From the NCBI RefSeq assembly GCF_020829625.1, contig NZ_JAIVFX010000021.1, positions 1-64,000 on the forward strand: a stretch of DNA of 64,000 nucleotides, in the 5' to 3' direction. The notes below the pieces were generated by a model that was given only the letters and a program-made list of their open reading frames with translations, ran no database searches and was not told the origin of the DNA. This DNA is from Nostoc sp. XA010 (lineage in GTDB: Bacteria > Cyanobacteriota > Cyanobacteriia > Cyanobacteriales > Nostocaceae). This document shows positions 35,375 to 44,569 of the stretch, in pieces. Position 1 is the first letter of the stretch. Each line of letters begins with the position of its first letter. The position numbers and the translations under genes were made by a program.

Positions 35375-36751
35375 TTATAGAAAAGTGAAGTTGTTACTAT
35401 CAAGTGTGAGACCTACTACGCCTTGCAGAATACCTATGATTTCATCTTGCTCTGCTCCTTGTTTGTCTAAGAAGATTCGTGTGTTGCTTCCAACAGATTG
35501 CAAGAGGTAGTCTTGTGGAGTTCCTTGGAGTTCAATTATATCTTCACTAGGGTTGAAGTCAGTAATAGTAGCCAAGTCCCCAAAACCAGGATTCGTAATG
35601 TTGTTATCGTCGTAGAAAACATTTGCAGCGTCACCCAGGATAAATATATCTGCCCCAGCCCCACCTGTGAAGCGATCAGTTTCCCCTATTCCAGGTGGAA
35701 GCGGACTACCAGGGAAAGCACCAATAAGGATGTCGTCTCCAGCCCCGCCATTGAGTACCTCATTGCCTGGCCCGCCTTGTAGGCTATCATTGCCGTTGCC
35801 ACCATTGAGGATATCATTGCCATCGCTACCATCTAGAGTATCATCGCCTCCTCCACCATTTAAAGTGTTGTTAGAAGTATTACCAAAAATGAAGTTGCTA
35901 AGATTGTTACCTGTCCCGGTGATGTTGCCACCTTCCCTGAGCGTCAGGTTTTCCAGATTGGCGCCTAGTGTATACGAGACAGAAGACCGGACGGTATCTG
36001 TGCCTGAATTCGCAGCCTCTGTAATAGTATCACGAGTAGTGTCAACGAGGTAAGTGTCGTCGCCTGCTCCCCCATTCAAAGTGTCAGTACCCAAGCCCCC
36101 ATCAAGTGTGTCATCGCCATTATTACCGGATAATCGGTTATTTTGCCTGTCACCAACAATGCTGTCATTTGCATTTGTGCCGATGACATTATCAAAGTTG
36201 ACTGCTGTAAATGACAATCTTCCCAAGCCAGGAACATTGTTGGCAGCCAGACTTTGGGTTTGCAGGTTAACAGTGATAGATACCCCAGGCAAAGATTGGG
36301 ATGTATCTATAGTGTTGTTAGCAACATCAGGATTAGCAATAACCCTTTCTACTCTAAAGAGTTGGTCTTGTCCAAATCCCCCAGATTTTTCAATTGTTCC
36401 AACACCTGACAAGGTAATGACTTGATCTAGTTGACTGTAGTCTGCGGTATCATTGCCATCTCCGCCATTAATGCTGTCATTACCCTGACTGGCTATGAAG
36501 GTGTCATTGGCTGCACCACCTATTAGAGTGTCGTTTCCTGTGCCACCATCAAGTGTGTCATTGCCATTTCCACCGATTAGACTGTCGTTTGCCGTCCCAC
36601 CTGCGAGGGAATCGTTACCATCTGCACCATTTAAAGTGTCGTTACCGGAGGTACTATTGGCATTACCACCACTAGCCCAACCAACTATCGTGTCATTTCT
36701 CGAAGTCCCAAAAAGATTGTCAGCACTTGCTTTGCCGAAAAGAAATGCCAT
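35375..36751 (-). CDS. RTX (hemolysin-type calcium-binding repeat) secreted protein
   Basis: A 458-residue RTX protein. Nonapeptide repeats occur at about 35-105 (GNDSLAGGTANDSLIGGNGN) and 210-330 (NTLNGGGGDDTLDGSDGN). The C-terminal domain (TDRFTGGAGADIFILGDAAN, then LATITDFNPSEDIIELQG) is the typical type I secretion-associated end. No N-terminal signal or enzymatic domain. The ATG has AGGAG at good spacing. It is shorter than, and not a tandem copy of, the RTX gene at 16903. Its position between two pgk 3' ends and an inverted repeat pair suggests arrival as an inserted segment. Confidence 0.9.
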   Translation of the reverse strand: MAFLFGKASADNLFGTSRNDTIVGWASGGNANSTSGNDTLNGADGNDSLAGGTANDSLIGGNGNDTLDGGTGNDTLIGGAANDTFIASQGNDSINGGDGNDTADYSQLDQVITLSGVGTIEKSGGFGQDQLFRVERVIANPDVANNTIDTSQSLPGVSITVNLQTQSLAANNVPGLGRLSFTAVNFDNVIGTNANDSIVGDRQNNRLSGNNGDDTLDGGLGTDTLNGGAGDDTYLVDTTRDTITEAANSGTDTVRSSVSYTLGANLENLTLREGGNITGTGNNLSNFIFGNTSNNTLNGGGGDDTLDGSDGNDILNGGNGNDSLQGGPGNEVLNGGAGDDILIGAFPGSPLPPGIGETDRFTGGAGADIFILGDAANVFYDDNNITNPGFGDLATITDFNPSEDIIELQGTPQDYLLQSVGSNTRIFLDKQGAEQDEIIGILQGVVGLTLDSNNFTFL

Positions 36752-37012
36752 GTTATTTCTCCTGAATTTCTCACTAATATGTAAGTTCAGCCTCAGTCAA
36801 AGAACTATTCATTAGTTCAATGTAGATTACTTGCCATTTGCGTAATCTATAGCAATCCGAGTCAGATTTTTTGGTAGCAAATCTTTTTTTATACCAAAAA
36901 ATAATTTTCTATTAAAGAAATGCATTTTAATATGCATTTCATTTATTTAATTCATATAGGAATCTAGAATTTATGTAAAACTTAATAATACTTAAGCATT
37001 ACATAATTATTC

Positions 37013-37113
37013 GGTCGGTTTAGCCGACCAAATGAGCCATATCTCTACCGGCGGCGCTAGCTTGGAGTTACTTGAAAGCAAGGTATTGCCTGGAATTGCG
37101 GTTTTAGATGATG
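37013..37113 (+). pseudogene. Displaced fragment of the pgk 3' end
   Basis: Aligns to the last about 100 bp of pgk in the same orientation: ggtttagccgaccaaatgag, then ctagcttggagtt, and aggtattgcctggaattgcg. There are roughly eight substitutions and one 3-bp gap. It encodes only the C-terminal about 34 residues and has no start, so it is non-functional. Confidence 0.92.
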
Positions 37114-37144
37114 TTAATAGCCATCTTTAGAATTATGTAGAGAC

Positions 37145-37193
37145 TTTATTGATCGAGCGTAAAACCCCATTCCTTAATGGGTGGGGATGTAAG
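37145..37193. repeat. Right member of the inverted repeat pair
   Basis: tttattgatcgagcgtaaaa followed by the hairpin ccccattccttaatgggtgggg. Inverted match of 35253-35300. Located 31 bp after the pgk fragment. Confidence 0.75.
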
Positions 37194-37306
37194 CGAGCCA
37201 GGCACTATGGTAAAATACGAATACCTATCTCAGACATGACATTAAATAGGGGAAAAACTGTGGAGACTAAATGCCTGAAATTACAATCTTTAATTTAACA
37301 ACGTTC

Positions 37307-37505
37307 TTATGCCACACTGACTTCTAGCGTATAAGAAAAATCAGGTCTAGAGCTGCTACCAGACAAAGTTCCGCCATCTTCAGGCAAGAAAGGAAATTTA
37401 CTCACTGAAATGGAGTATGTACCCGCACTCAACGAACTGGTAATTAATGACGAATTGACCATCTTCACAAGGAAATGCATCCACTGCTAGCATCAAACTG
37501 AGGTC
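37307..37505 (-). pseudogene. Degraded 3' end of a secreted-protein gene
   Basis: The frame ending at the left boundary reads SSLSAGTYSISVSKFPFLPE, then DFSYTLEVSVA and a stop, with the look of a C-terminal beta-sandwich domain. Just upstream a different frame continues as LMLAVDAFPCEDGQFVIN, so a frameshift lies near 37440-37450. No intact start or remaining gene body exists. Family not identified. Confidence 0.45.
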
Positions 37506-37577
37506 AAGCACACCTTGAAAGGGCTAGTACTAATCTTTTTGCTATGCGATCGCACGGAAAGTGAAATTATGTCTTTT

Positions 37578-37859
37578 CTAATCCTTCTCGGATTTTGGCC
37601 TTTTTCTACCAAACAAACTAGTCATACTTAATCCAGTAACCAACAATCCCAATAGTCCTAGTCCGTTCAAAATCGGGTAGATTCCCTGTAAACCAAATAT
37701 TTCACCACGATGAATCGAAAGCAGTAGACTACGCCCTACTCCCAGGTTAGCTGACCACTCACCTACCAGCGTAGCTGCAATTCCAGTTAACAATGTTACA
37801 GCAAGCGGTAAAGCCAAAATAATTGCCAGAGTCCGGTGGTACTTGCGAAATGAACGCAT
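37578..37859 (-). CDS. Small PepSY-associated-type membrane protein
   Basis: A 93-residue inner-membrane protein with two to three helices (LAIILALPLAVTLLTGIAAT and ILNGLGLLGLLVTGLSMTSL). The N-terminus RSFRKYHRTLAIILALPLA matches the first helix of PepSY-associated TM proteins (RK-x-HR-x-LA pattern), which in larger members act in iron or envelope processes. Here only the helical part is present. Function unknown. Basic C-terminal tail (GRKRPKSEKD). The gene stands alone. Confidence 0.7.
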   Translation of the reverse strand: MRSFRKYHRTLAIILALPLAVTLLTGIAATLVGEWSANLGVGRSLLLSIHRGEIFGLQGIYPILNGLGLLGLLVTGLSMTSLFGRKRPKSEKD

Positions 37860-38021
37860 TATCCAAAATCTCCAGGGAAACTATAGCACTTTGCTATTTG
37901 TTCAAAGCCAGATATAAAGACTGTTTTCTTAGTATCTTTTGTCTTTTGACCAAAAAATAATTTGGATGCAGAGCAACTAAATTCATTTATGGGATTCAAA
38001 ATTATTGACTTTTGACTTCCC

Positions 38022-38069
38022 CATTCGCGTAGCGTCTGTCTGCGACACGCTGTGCGAACGCAGAGAAGG
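38022..38069. repeat. Palindromic intergenic repeat
   Basis: cattcgcgtagcgtctgtct, then gcgacacgctgtgcgaacgc, forms nested inverted repeats. Same class as the patches at 19222-19268 and 35318-35345. Confidence 0.5.
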
Positions 38070-38099
38070 GGCTAACTTCTGCTCTATCTTAGCTTTACC

Positions 38100-38525
38100 T
38101 CACTTTTTAGAAACACTGGCGATATTTGTGTCAAGTGTTTGTAACCCTTTAAGAGCTTTCGCTTTATCTTTTGCCTTCAGCGCACCCTTCACCTGAGTCG
38201 CAGTATCTTCGATTACATTATAGGTTTTTGAAGATTTAGTTTTGATACCATCCTCAACCTTAGACCAAGAGTTTTCAAACTTATTAAATTCTTGTTGAGC
38301 TTTGTCATAGTTTCCGCCTTGCACCGCAGTTTTGGTATTTGAAACTACACTGACCAAAGTCTTAAAACCTCCCTGTGTAGCAACAGTTGTTTTGGATACT
38401 ACTGTCCCCGCAGTACTTTCAGTGGCAGCAGGAGTCTGGGTAGTAGATTTTTGATCGCTATTGCATCCAACTAATGTCAGTAAGGCAATTGCAGTAACGG
38501 GGATGATGTAGATTAAGGGTTTCAT
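38100..38525 (-). CDS. Small putative lipoprotein with helical body
   Basis: A 141-residue exported protein. The signal peptide (PLIYIIPVTAIALLTLVGC) ends in the lipobox LVGC, so it should be lipid-anchored in the periplasm. A Thr/Ala/Ser-rich linker is followed by a helical domain (TLVSVVSNTKTAVQGGNYDK, then FENSWSKVEDGIKTKSSKTY), which resembles the DUF4363/imelysin-like helical bundles of small periplasmic proteins. The assignment is tentative. The ATG MKPLIYII has AGAGGT upstream; a longer frame adds 10 residues without support. Confidence 0.72.
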   Translation of the reverse strand: MKPLIYIIPVTAIALLTLVGCNSDQKSTTQTPAATESTAGTVVSKTTVATQGGFKTLVSVVSNTKTAVQGGNYDKAQQEFNKFENSWSKVEDGIKTKSSKTYNVIEDTATQVKGALKAKDKAKALKGLQTLDTNIASVSKK

Positions 38526-38696
38526 AAGACCTCTTGAATAATGATAAATCGCCAAATACCGACGGTATCAGCTACTATATCAGCTAAAGTTGTTGGAGAT
38601 ATAGGAAGATTTGATGCAGCTTTTGGTTCAGCCTAACTTTGTAATATTCTATACTTGTTTTTACTAACATGGGTGCATTAAGGCTGTTTTTGCATT

Positions 38697-38811
38697 AGGA
38701 AGTTCCAGGAAATAAATTAACCAATTTCTCAGATAATATTTTTCTATCTCCCCCTGCTCCCTGCCCCCCTGCCTACACCACAATAGGATATTGTTTTAGT
38801 TGGAAGTCCCT
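38697..38811. mobile_element. Miniature element with GGGACTTCC-type ends, copy 1
   Basis: Left end aggaagttccag and right end tggaagtccc form short inverted repeats; interior includes taaattaaccaattt and a C-rich tract. TTA borders both ends, consistent with a 3-bp duplication. A second copy at 62645-62891 is interrupted by the 128-bp element. Non-coding. Confidence 0.65.
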
Positions 38812-38822
38812 TAATCGCGGGT

Positions 38823-41800
38823 TTATGCACCATCGTTTTTGGTTGGTAACAAGGTGCGATTTGTTACCTGGTTTCTGATTAAAAAATCTTGAATGCAGTT
38901 AAGAAATTCTTTTAACTCTAAAATTAGGTTAGTAGTATTTCTAAGGTCTTGATGGTAAGCCAATCGTTCTAGTTTGTCCGATGCTAGATACATAGCTGTG
39001 GCTCCAATGTTGGCACTAGTACCTTTAAGGTGATGAGCTTCTCGCGCAATTTGCCCAAAGTCATGAGATGCGATCGCTGCTTTAATTATCTCTAAACGGG
39101 GTTTAATATCTTCAACGCATACTTGCAATAAACTTAACTCAAATTCTGTGTCATTTCCCGATATCCGATGCAAGTGTTCCCAATCAATTGCTAAATCAGT
39201 AGTAACTGTCTGCTCATATATAAATGCCTCTTGTTTTGAAAGGATCACACCTGTCCAATGCTCTAGGGTTGCAGCCAATTTTTCTTTAAACACTGGCTTA
39301 GTTAGATAGTCATCCATTCCGGCATTGAGACACCTTTCTTGATCTTCTTTCATTGCATTAGCGGTCATCGCAATCACTACAGGACGACGACGGAGAGCAA
39401 AAGTATCTTCTTGCCAACGATGAATTTCTTTTGTGGTTTCTAAACCGTCAAGAATTGGCATTTGACAATCCATTAGAATCAAATCGTAAGGAATTTTTTC
39501 TAATAACTGCAAAACTTCCTTGCCATTAGCAACGACATCGGCTTTGTAGCCCAAACTATCAAGTTGTTTCAAGGCTAATTTCTGATTTACCAAATTATCT
39601 TCAGCTAAGAGAATTCTTAACTTCGATTTAGTAGCGGGGTAAGGAAAAGAGGAGGTCAGAATGCCTGAATCTGGACTCTGTATTTTTTCAGTAGCCTTTA
39701 GCCAAGAGCCTTTAGATCCTTGTTCTGATTCTGACTGAGTTTCTAAAATATTCATAATGGCATTGAGGAGTCGTGATGGCTTAATCGGTTTGACTAAATA
39801 AGCAGCAAATGCAATTTTGAGCGTCTGCTGCACTTCATCTCTTTGATTAGTAGAGGTGAGCATAATCAAAGGTATTTCAGTAATTGCAGAATTCCCTTTA
39901 ATTTGTTCTTCTATTGTCATGTCATTTTTTATATCAACCAAGGCAATATCATAAGACTTACCCTGCTCATAAGCTGACTGAATAACTTTGAGAGCAGCAG
40001 CAATACTGTCAGCTTGGTCTACCTGCATTCCCCAACGAGTAGCTTGATCGTAGATAATTTTGTAATTAATAGCGTTTTTATCCACCAATAACAAGCGGCG
40101 ATTGTTCAAAAGTCCGCGTTCGCATTTTGGCAAAGCAGGCTCAACAAGCTTTGTAAAAAGCACCTCAAACCAAAACTTAGATCCTTTCCCGATCTGACTT
40201 TCTACCCCAATTACTCCTCCCATCAAAGTTACTAGTTGTTTACAGATGGCTAATCCCAAACCGGTACCACCATACTTGCGAGTGGTAGAAGCGTCCACTT
40301 GGGTAAATGGCATAAAGAGTTTGCGTTGATCTTCAGGGCTGATGCCAAGACCTGTATCTGTGATGGCAAAATGGATGGTGGCTGTAGTAGAGGTAAGAGA
40401 ACGCAATTCGGCTTGTACTAATACTTCGCCAGTGCTGGTGAACTTGATCGCGTTGCTGATTAAGTTCATGAGAATTTGCCGTAGCCTACCAGTATCTCCT
40501 TTGAGGTGGGTGGGGACGTTATGCTCAATCAGTCCGCCAATTTCTAATCCCTTATTATGGGCTGAGGGAGCCAATAATTCCACCACTTCTTCCAGACAAG
40601 TGGATAAGTCAAAATCTAGAGTTTCAAGAGCCATCTCTCCAGCCTCAAGTTTAGAAAGATCCAAAATCTCGTTGATTAAACTTAAAAGCGCGTCTCCACT
40701 ACTACGAATTATTTCAATAAAATCTCGCTGTTCTGAGTCTAAGGGAGTATCTAATACCAAACTGGTCATGCCCAATACAGCGTTCATCGGAGTGCGAATT
40801 TCATGACTAATATTTGCCAAAAAGGCACTTTTAGCTTGAGAAGCTAATTCGGCTTGGCGACGGGCAATTTCAAGTTCTTGTCGCTGACGAGTTTCTGCTG
40901 CTAATAGTTGGGCTTGGGCTAAGGCAATACCTAGTTGGTCGGCTATTTGTCGCAAAAGATGAGTTTCAAAGCTAGACCAGTGGTGGGAATCATCACACTG
41001 ATGAACTATGAGCAAACCACATAGTTCTTCTTTGACAAGAATGGGCACAACCAAATTGACTTTGACCCCAAACTGTTGGATTAATTCCAGATGGTTTTGT
41101 TCGACTTCTGGCAGATCGAAGCTAGCTAGCCCTAGAATTTGTCCTTGACGGTACTGCTGTAGATAGTACTGCTGTAAATATTCGGCTCGAAAGTAGGGGG
41201 CGCTGATGTTTTGCTCTTTGATTGTTGGTAAGCCAGAAACTACTGCTTCAATAACGGTGGGTGCAGATTCATCAGGCAAAACTTGATAGATTAAAACTCG
41301 GTCAGTATGGAGAATTCTTTGTACCTCCTCCACAGTGATTTGGAGAATTTGTTCGATTTGCAAAGACTGGCGAATCTTGAGGGTGATTTCGGTAAATAAT
41401 TGCGATCGCAAGTTTTGCCGTTGTACTTCTTCTTCAGCCTGTTTACGCTGGATAAATTGCCCCACTTGCTCACCGATAGAATTCATCGTTTTGATCAAAT
41501 CTTGGTCAGGCGCTTGGATTTGACGGTTGAAGCAGGTAATCACACCAAGGATTTTGTGACCACTGCGGATCGGAAAACCAAAAGCTGCGTGTAATTGTAC
41601 TTCATCGCTGATTTTGAAGCGGAAGAAACTGAGTTCTTTAACGATATCAGCGATCCAAACAGGTTCAGAACTGGCCCAAACCCGGCCAGGTAGTCCAATT
41701 CCTGGTGCAAAGGTGGTTTGCCGATTCAGGGCTTCAAACTCTTGCAGATCAAGGGGTGCTTTATGCCACATATCGAGAAAACGCAGCACATTTGCTTGCT

Positions 41801-43496
41801 CATCCACCATCCAAATTTCACCCAAATCCCATGCCAAACTCTCGCAGATGCCTTGCAAGATTTGGCGAGTAGCAACGCCCGTCGTGGCGGACTCTGCTAA
41901 AATGCGAGTTGCAACATATTGTGCAGTTAAATGCTGTTGGGCGCGTTTGCGAGTGGTGATGTCAATGCCAGTGCTAACAATGTATTCCACCGATCCTTCA
42001 TAGTCTTTTAAGAAGGTATTCGACCAGGCAATCAGTCGGCGGCTGCCATCTTTCATTACCCAATAGTTTTCCTGTTCTAGGAAGCCTCTCCCACTTAGCA
42101 ATTGCTCAAAAACTGCTTTGGCTGACTCTACCTCTTCAGGAAGTAGGAACAAGTTCCAAAAATACCTACCCCTCACCTCATCGAAGGAGTAACCTGTTGT
42201 TTGCTCACAAGCTTGATTGAAGCGAACAATTTTTCCTTGGGAGTCGGCAACTACTACTAAGGCGCTGGCTGTATCCAGGACTGCTGAGATAAAGTTGCGT
42301 TCTTGGTTTAAGGCTTCTTCTGTATTTTTGCGCTCAATGACCTCACGATAGATGAAGTAGTAGACTACAGCAAGAACGATAAAACTTAGGCAGATGGCGA
42401 TCGCAAGTGTCAGAATTGTGTTGCGAGTAGTGGCTTTTTTTCCTTGTAACTGCTGTTGGAGTCGTCCCCTTTCCTCGTTTTCCATCTCATTGATCGCCTT
42501 GCGGATATCATCGGTGAGATTTTGCTGATCATTTTTCACTAGTACTTGTAATGCCGCCTCTAATCCCTTGTTTTGGCGCAAGTCAATAGTCTGTTTTAGT
42601 TCAGTAAATTTAGTCGTTATTAGAAATTCAAGCGTTGCAATTTGCTTTTGTTGATTCGGTTGATCTGCTGTTAAACTTCTCAGGTTGGCAATTTCTTGCT
42701 CGGCGTTAGTAAGTGCTGCTTGATAAGGTTTGAGATAAGTTTGTTTTCCAGTGAGGATGTAACCACTTTGTCCAGTCTCAGCATCTTTTACCTGGTACTG
42801 TAGTTTTTCTAGACTCTCAATTTTTTTATAAGTGTTTTTTACTATACTGCGATTATTAGTAGATACTCTTGTATTTTGATAAGAAACTACGCCAATCAGA
42901 ACTAAAATTGCCGATGCTAAACCAAAGCCTGCTGCAATCTTTTTGAAAAATTGCTTCCTTACCTGCTGCGCCTGTTTGCTTTTCTTGGTTACAAGTACCA
43001 AACTTGCTAAATTTCGCCGTAATTCTAGTTGCTTGATGACTTGACGGCCTAAAGTTCGTAATGCCTCCACTTGTTCTGGTGTAAGTTCTCGTGGTACATA
43101 GTCAATTACACATAAAGTTCCTAGCGCATATCCTTCCGGATTAGTCAGAGGTACACCAGCATAAAACCGAATCTTTGGGCCAGATGTTACCAGTGGGTTG
43201 GTGGCGAACCTTTCGTCATCTGTTGCATCAGGCACAATAAAAACATCAGGCTGTAGAATAGCATGGGCACAGAATGCGAAATCTCGATGTGTTTCTAGGG
43301 CTTCCATTCCGACTTTTGACTTGAACCACTGACGGTTTGTATCAATTAAGCTAATTAAAGCAATAGGAGTCTGACAAATATACGAGGCTAAATGGGTGAG
43401 GTCATCAAAAGCGGCTTCAGATGGCGTGTCGAGAATCTTATACTGCAAAAGTGTCTCGATTCTCTGTGTTTCGTTATCAGGTAATGGTGCTTTCAT
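38823..43496 (-). CDS. Membrane hybrid histidine kinase (GAF-CHASE3-PAS-GAF-GAF-HK-REC-REC-HPt)
   Basis: A 1557-residue phosphorelay kinase. Order: N-terminal GAF (about 15-150), membrane helix (FGLASAILVLIGVVSY, about 190), periplasmic CHASE3 domain (VKDAETGQSGYILTGKQTYL), second helix (ILTLAIAICLSFIVLAVVYY, about 370), PAS, two GAFs, HisKA (ANISHEIRTPMNAVLGM), HATPase (NLISNAIKFT; GGTGLGLAI), a receiver with key residues changed (LLVDKNAINY; VDIKND), an intact receiver (LLAEDNLVNQ, Asp in LILMDCQMPILDG), and an HPt domain with HHLKGTSANIGA. The complete relay can run within one molecule. The ATG MKAPLPDNE is preferred: the longer frame's first 39 residues are translated intergenic 7-bp repeats. 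Signal unknown. Confidence 0.92.
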   Translation of the reverse strand: MKAPLPDNETQRIETLLQYKILDTPSEAAFDDLTHLASYICQTPIALISLIDTNRQWFKSKVGMEALETHRDFAFCAHAILQPDVFIVPDATDDERFATNPLVTSGPKIRFYAGVPLTNPEGYALGTLCVIDYVPRELTPEQVEALRTLGRQVIKQLELRRNLASLVLVTKKSKQAQQVRKQFFKKIAAGFGLASAILVLIGVVSYQNTRVSTNNRSIVKNTYKKIESLEKLQYQVKDAETGQSGYILTGKQTYLKPYQAALTNAEQEIANLRSLTADQPNQQKQIATLEFLITTKFTELKQTIDLRQNKGLEAALQVLVKNDQQNLTDDIRKAINEMENEERGRLQQQLQGKKATTRNTILTLAIAICLSFIVLAVVYYFIYREVIERKNTEEALNQERNFISAVLDTASALVVVADSQGKIVRFNQACEQTTGYSFDEVRGRYFWNLFLLPEEVESAKAVFEQLLSGRGFLEQENYWVMKDGSRRLIAWSNTFLKDYEGSVEYIVSTGIDITTRKRAQQHLTAQYVATRILAESATTGVATRQILQGICESLAWDLGEIWMVDEQANVLRFLDMWHKAPLDLQEFEALNRQTTFAPGIGLPGRVWASSEPVWIADIVKELSFFRFKISDEVQLHAAFGFPIRSGHKILGVITCFNRQIQAPDQDLIKTMNSIGEQVGQFIQRKQAEEEVQRQNLRSQLFTEITLKIRQSLQIEQILQITVEEVQRILHTDRVLIYQVLPDESAPTVIEAVVSGLPTIKEQNISAPYFRAEYLQQYYLQQYRQGQILGLASFDLPEVEQNHLELIQQFGVKVNLVVPILVKEELCGLLIVHQCDDSHHWSSFETHLLRQIADQLGIALAQAQLLAAETRQRQELEIARRQAELASQAKSAFLANISHEIRTPMNAVLGMTSLVLDTPLDSEQRDFIEIIRSSGDALLSLINEILDLSKLEAGEMALETLDFDLSTCLEEVVELLAPSAHNKGLEIGGLIEHNVPTHLKGDTGRLRQILMNLISNAIKFTSTGEVLVQAELRSLTSTTATIHFAITDTGLGISPEDQRKLFMPFTQVDASTTRKYGGTGLGLAICKQLVTLMGGVIGVESQIGKGSKFWFEVLFTKLVEPALPKCERGLLNNRRLLLVDKNAINYKIIYDQATRWGMQVDQADSIAAALKVIQSAYEQGKSYDIALVDIKNDMTIEEQIKGNSAITEIPLIMLTSTNQRDEVQQTLKIAFAAYLVKPIKPSRLLNAIMNILETQSESEQGSKGSWLKATEKIQSPDSGILTSSFPYPATKSKLRILLAEDNLVNQKLALKQLDSLGYKADVVANGKEVLQLLEKIPYDLILMDCQMPILDGLETTKEIHRWQEDTFALRRRPVVIAMTANAMKEDQERCLNAGMDDYLTKPVFKEKLAATLEHWTGVILSKQEAFIYEQTVTTDLAIDWEHLHRISGNDTEFELSLLQVCVEDIKPRLEIIKAAIASHDFGQIAREAHHLKGTSANIGATAMYLASDKLERLAYHQDLRNTTNLILELKEFLNCIQDFLIRNQVTNRTLLPTKNDGA

Positions 43497-43501
43497 CCTT
43501 A

Positions 43502-43675
43502 TTCTGGGGATTAGGGACTGGGGATTGGGGCTTGGGGGCTGGAGATTGAGGATTAAGGATTGCGGATTAGGCGGAATTATTAAAAAAGAAGTCTTTATCT
43601 TGTTTTGTCCCATTCCTTAGTACCCAGTACCCAGTCCCCAGTCTCTAGCCCCAATCCCCAATCCCTAATTTGTCG
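43502..43675. repeat. Heptamer-type tandem repeats upstream of the CHASE3 kinase
   Basis: Degenerate ggggattgggg/ggggactgg units run at about 43503-43560, and the complementary form (tacccagtcccc and similar) at about 43620-43670. The two tracts are inverted with respect to each other and could pair. They lie in the divergent promoter region of the kinase and the YnfA-type gene. Confidence 0.75.
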
Positions 43676-43762
43676 ACAAACTTACTTTAATTAATGACAA
43701 CACTTTGGTTAAAAGCGTTAGCGTAATTTCACTGAGTTCGATCTTATTAAAGAATCTGTTGA

Positions 43763-44086
43763 ATGATTAAGTCCCTACTGTATTTTTTGTGGGCTGGTTT
43801 TTTTGAAATCGGTGGCGGCTACCTAATCTGGTTGTGGTTGCGCGAAGGTAAGCCTTTATGGTGGGGCATATTAGGTGGAATTGCTTTAGCTTTCTATGGG
43901 ATTATTGCAACTCTCCAATCGGCAAATTTTGGCAGAGTGTATGCGGCTTACGGTGGCGTGTTTATTGCAATGGCAATGTTCTGGGGTTGGAAGGTAGACG
44001 GAGTAACTCCAGACCGCTACGACTTAATCGGAGCATGTTTAGCTTTAGTGGGTGTTCTAATTATCATGTTTGCACCCAGAAATTAA
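43763..44086 (+). CDS. YnfA/UPF0060 family small membrane protein
   Basis: A 107-residue inner-membrane protein with four helices. Family landmarks: FFEIGGGYLIWLWLREGKPL (helix 1-2), RVYAAYGGVFIAMAMFWGW and the acidic loop DGVTPDRYDLIGA. The fold resembles small multidrug-resistance transporters; the family's substrate is not settled. The length is exactly typical. Monocistronic. Confidence 0.93.
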   Translation: MIKSLLYFLWAGFFEIGGGYLIWLWLREGKPLWWGILGGIALAFYGIIATLQSANFGRVYAAYGGVFIAMAMFWGWKVDGVTPDRYDLIGACLALVGVLIIMFAPRN

Positions 44087-44569
44087 GTAAATTTTCTATA
44101 TTATTTTTGACCAATAACTTTTATAGTATTCTCTTTTAAACAGATAATAACCTCATCCAAAATTGCAAAGTTTTTTTAGTAACTAAGCTGTAAAAAAAAG
44201 CCATCTGGATATATATCTACGCCTTTATACGGGAGATATGAAGAGACATCTTTTGGCAAAATTCTTTGATAATTTACAATACTTCTCAAGGATCACAAGT
44301 ATCTTGATTTGTAACAGTAGGTAACTAAAAATTTAGAGTTTTGTAGCGCTTCAATAAAATGCTATTCTTCAAAAAAAAGATGCAATCAACAATCAAATGA
44401 TTGAATACATACATCATTCTTCCCATCTTGGCAACTACAAACAGGATTATATTTTTGCTAACCTTTCAAGAAAATTAAGGTTAAGTAACTTTGAACACAA
44501 AAATGTGTAACTAAAAGTAATCAAATGTAGTTAAGTATACAAATTATTGGTGCTTAGGAAGAAAAAGAA
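44087..44569. other. Long AT-rich leader/promoter region of the ammonium transporter gene
   Basis: About 480 bp with no gene seen. It holds NtcA-like sequences near its right end (listed separately), and the AT-rich remainder fits a regulated promoter. Confidence 0.6.
44527..44540 (+). promoter_or_regulatory. NtcA-type site GTA-N8-TAC upstream of amt
   Basis: GTAGTTAAGTATAC matches the NtcA consensus GTA-N8-TAC exactly, and the flanks make TGTA...TACA. A one-mismatch site (GTA-N8-TAA) lies at 44507-44520. NtcA activates ammonium transporter genes under nitrogen starvation in cyanobacteria. The perfect site sits only 29 bp from the start codon, closer than usual for an activator site, so the upstream one may be the activating site. 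Confidence 0.5.

Noticed and set aside
40342..40806. 154-codon open frame opposite the CHASE3 kinase
   Set aside because: Lies fully antisense to the HisKA/HATPase region of a well-supported gene.
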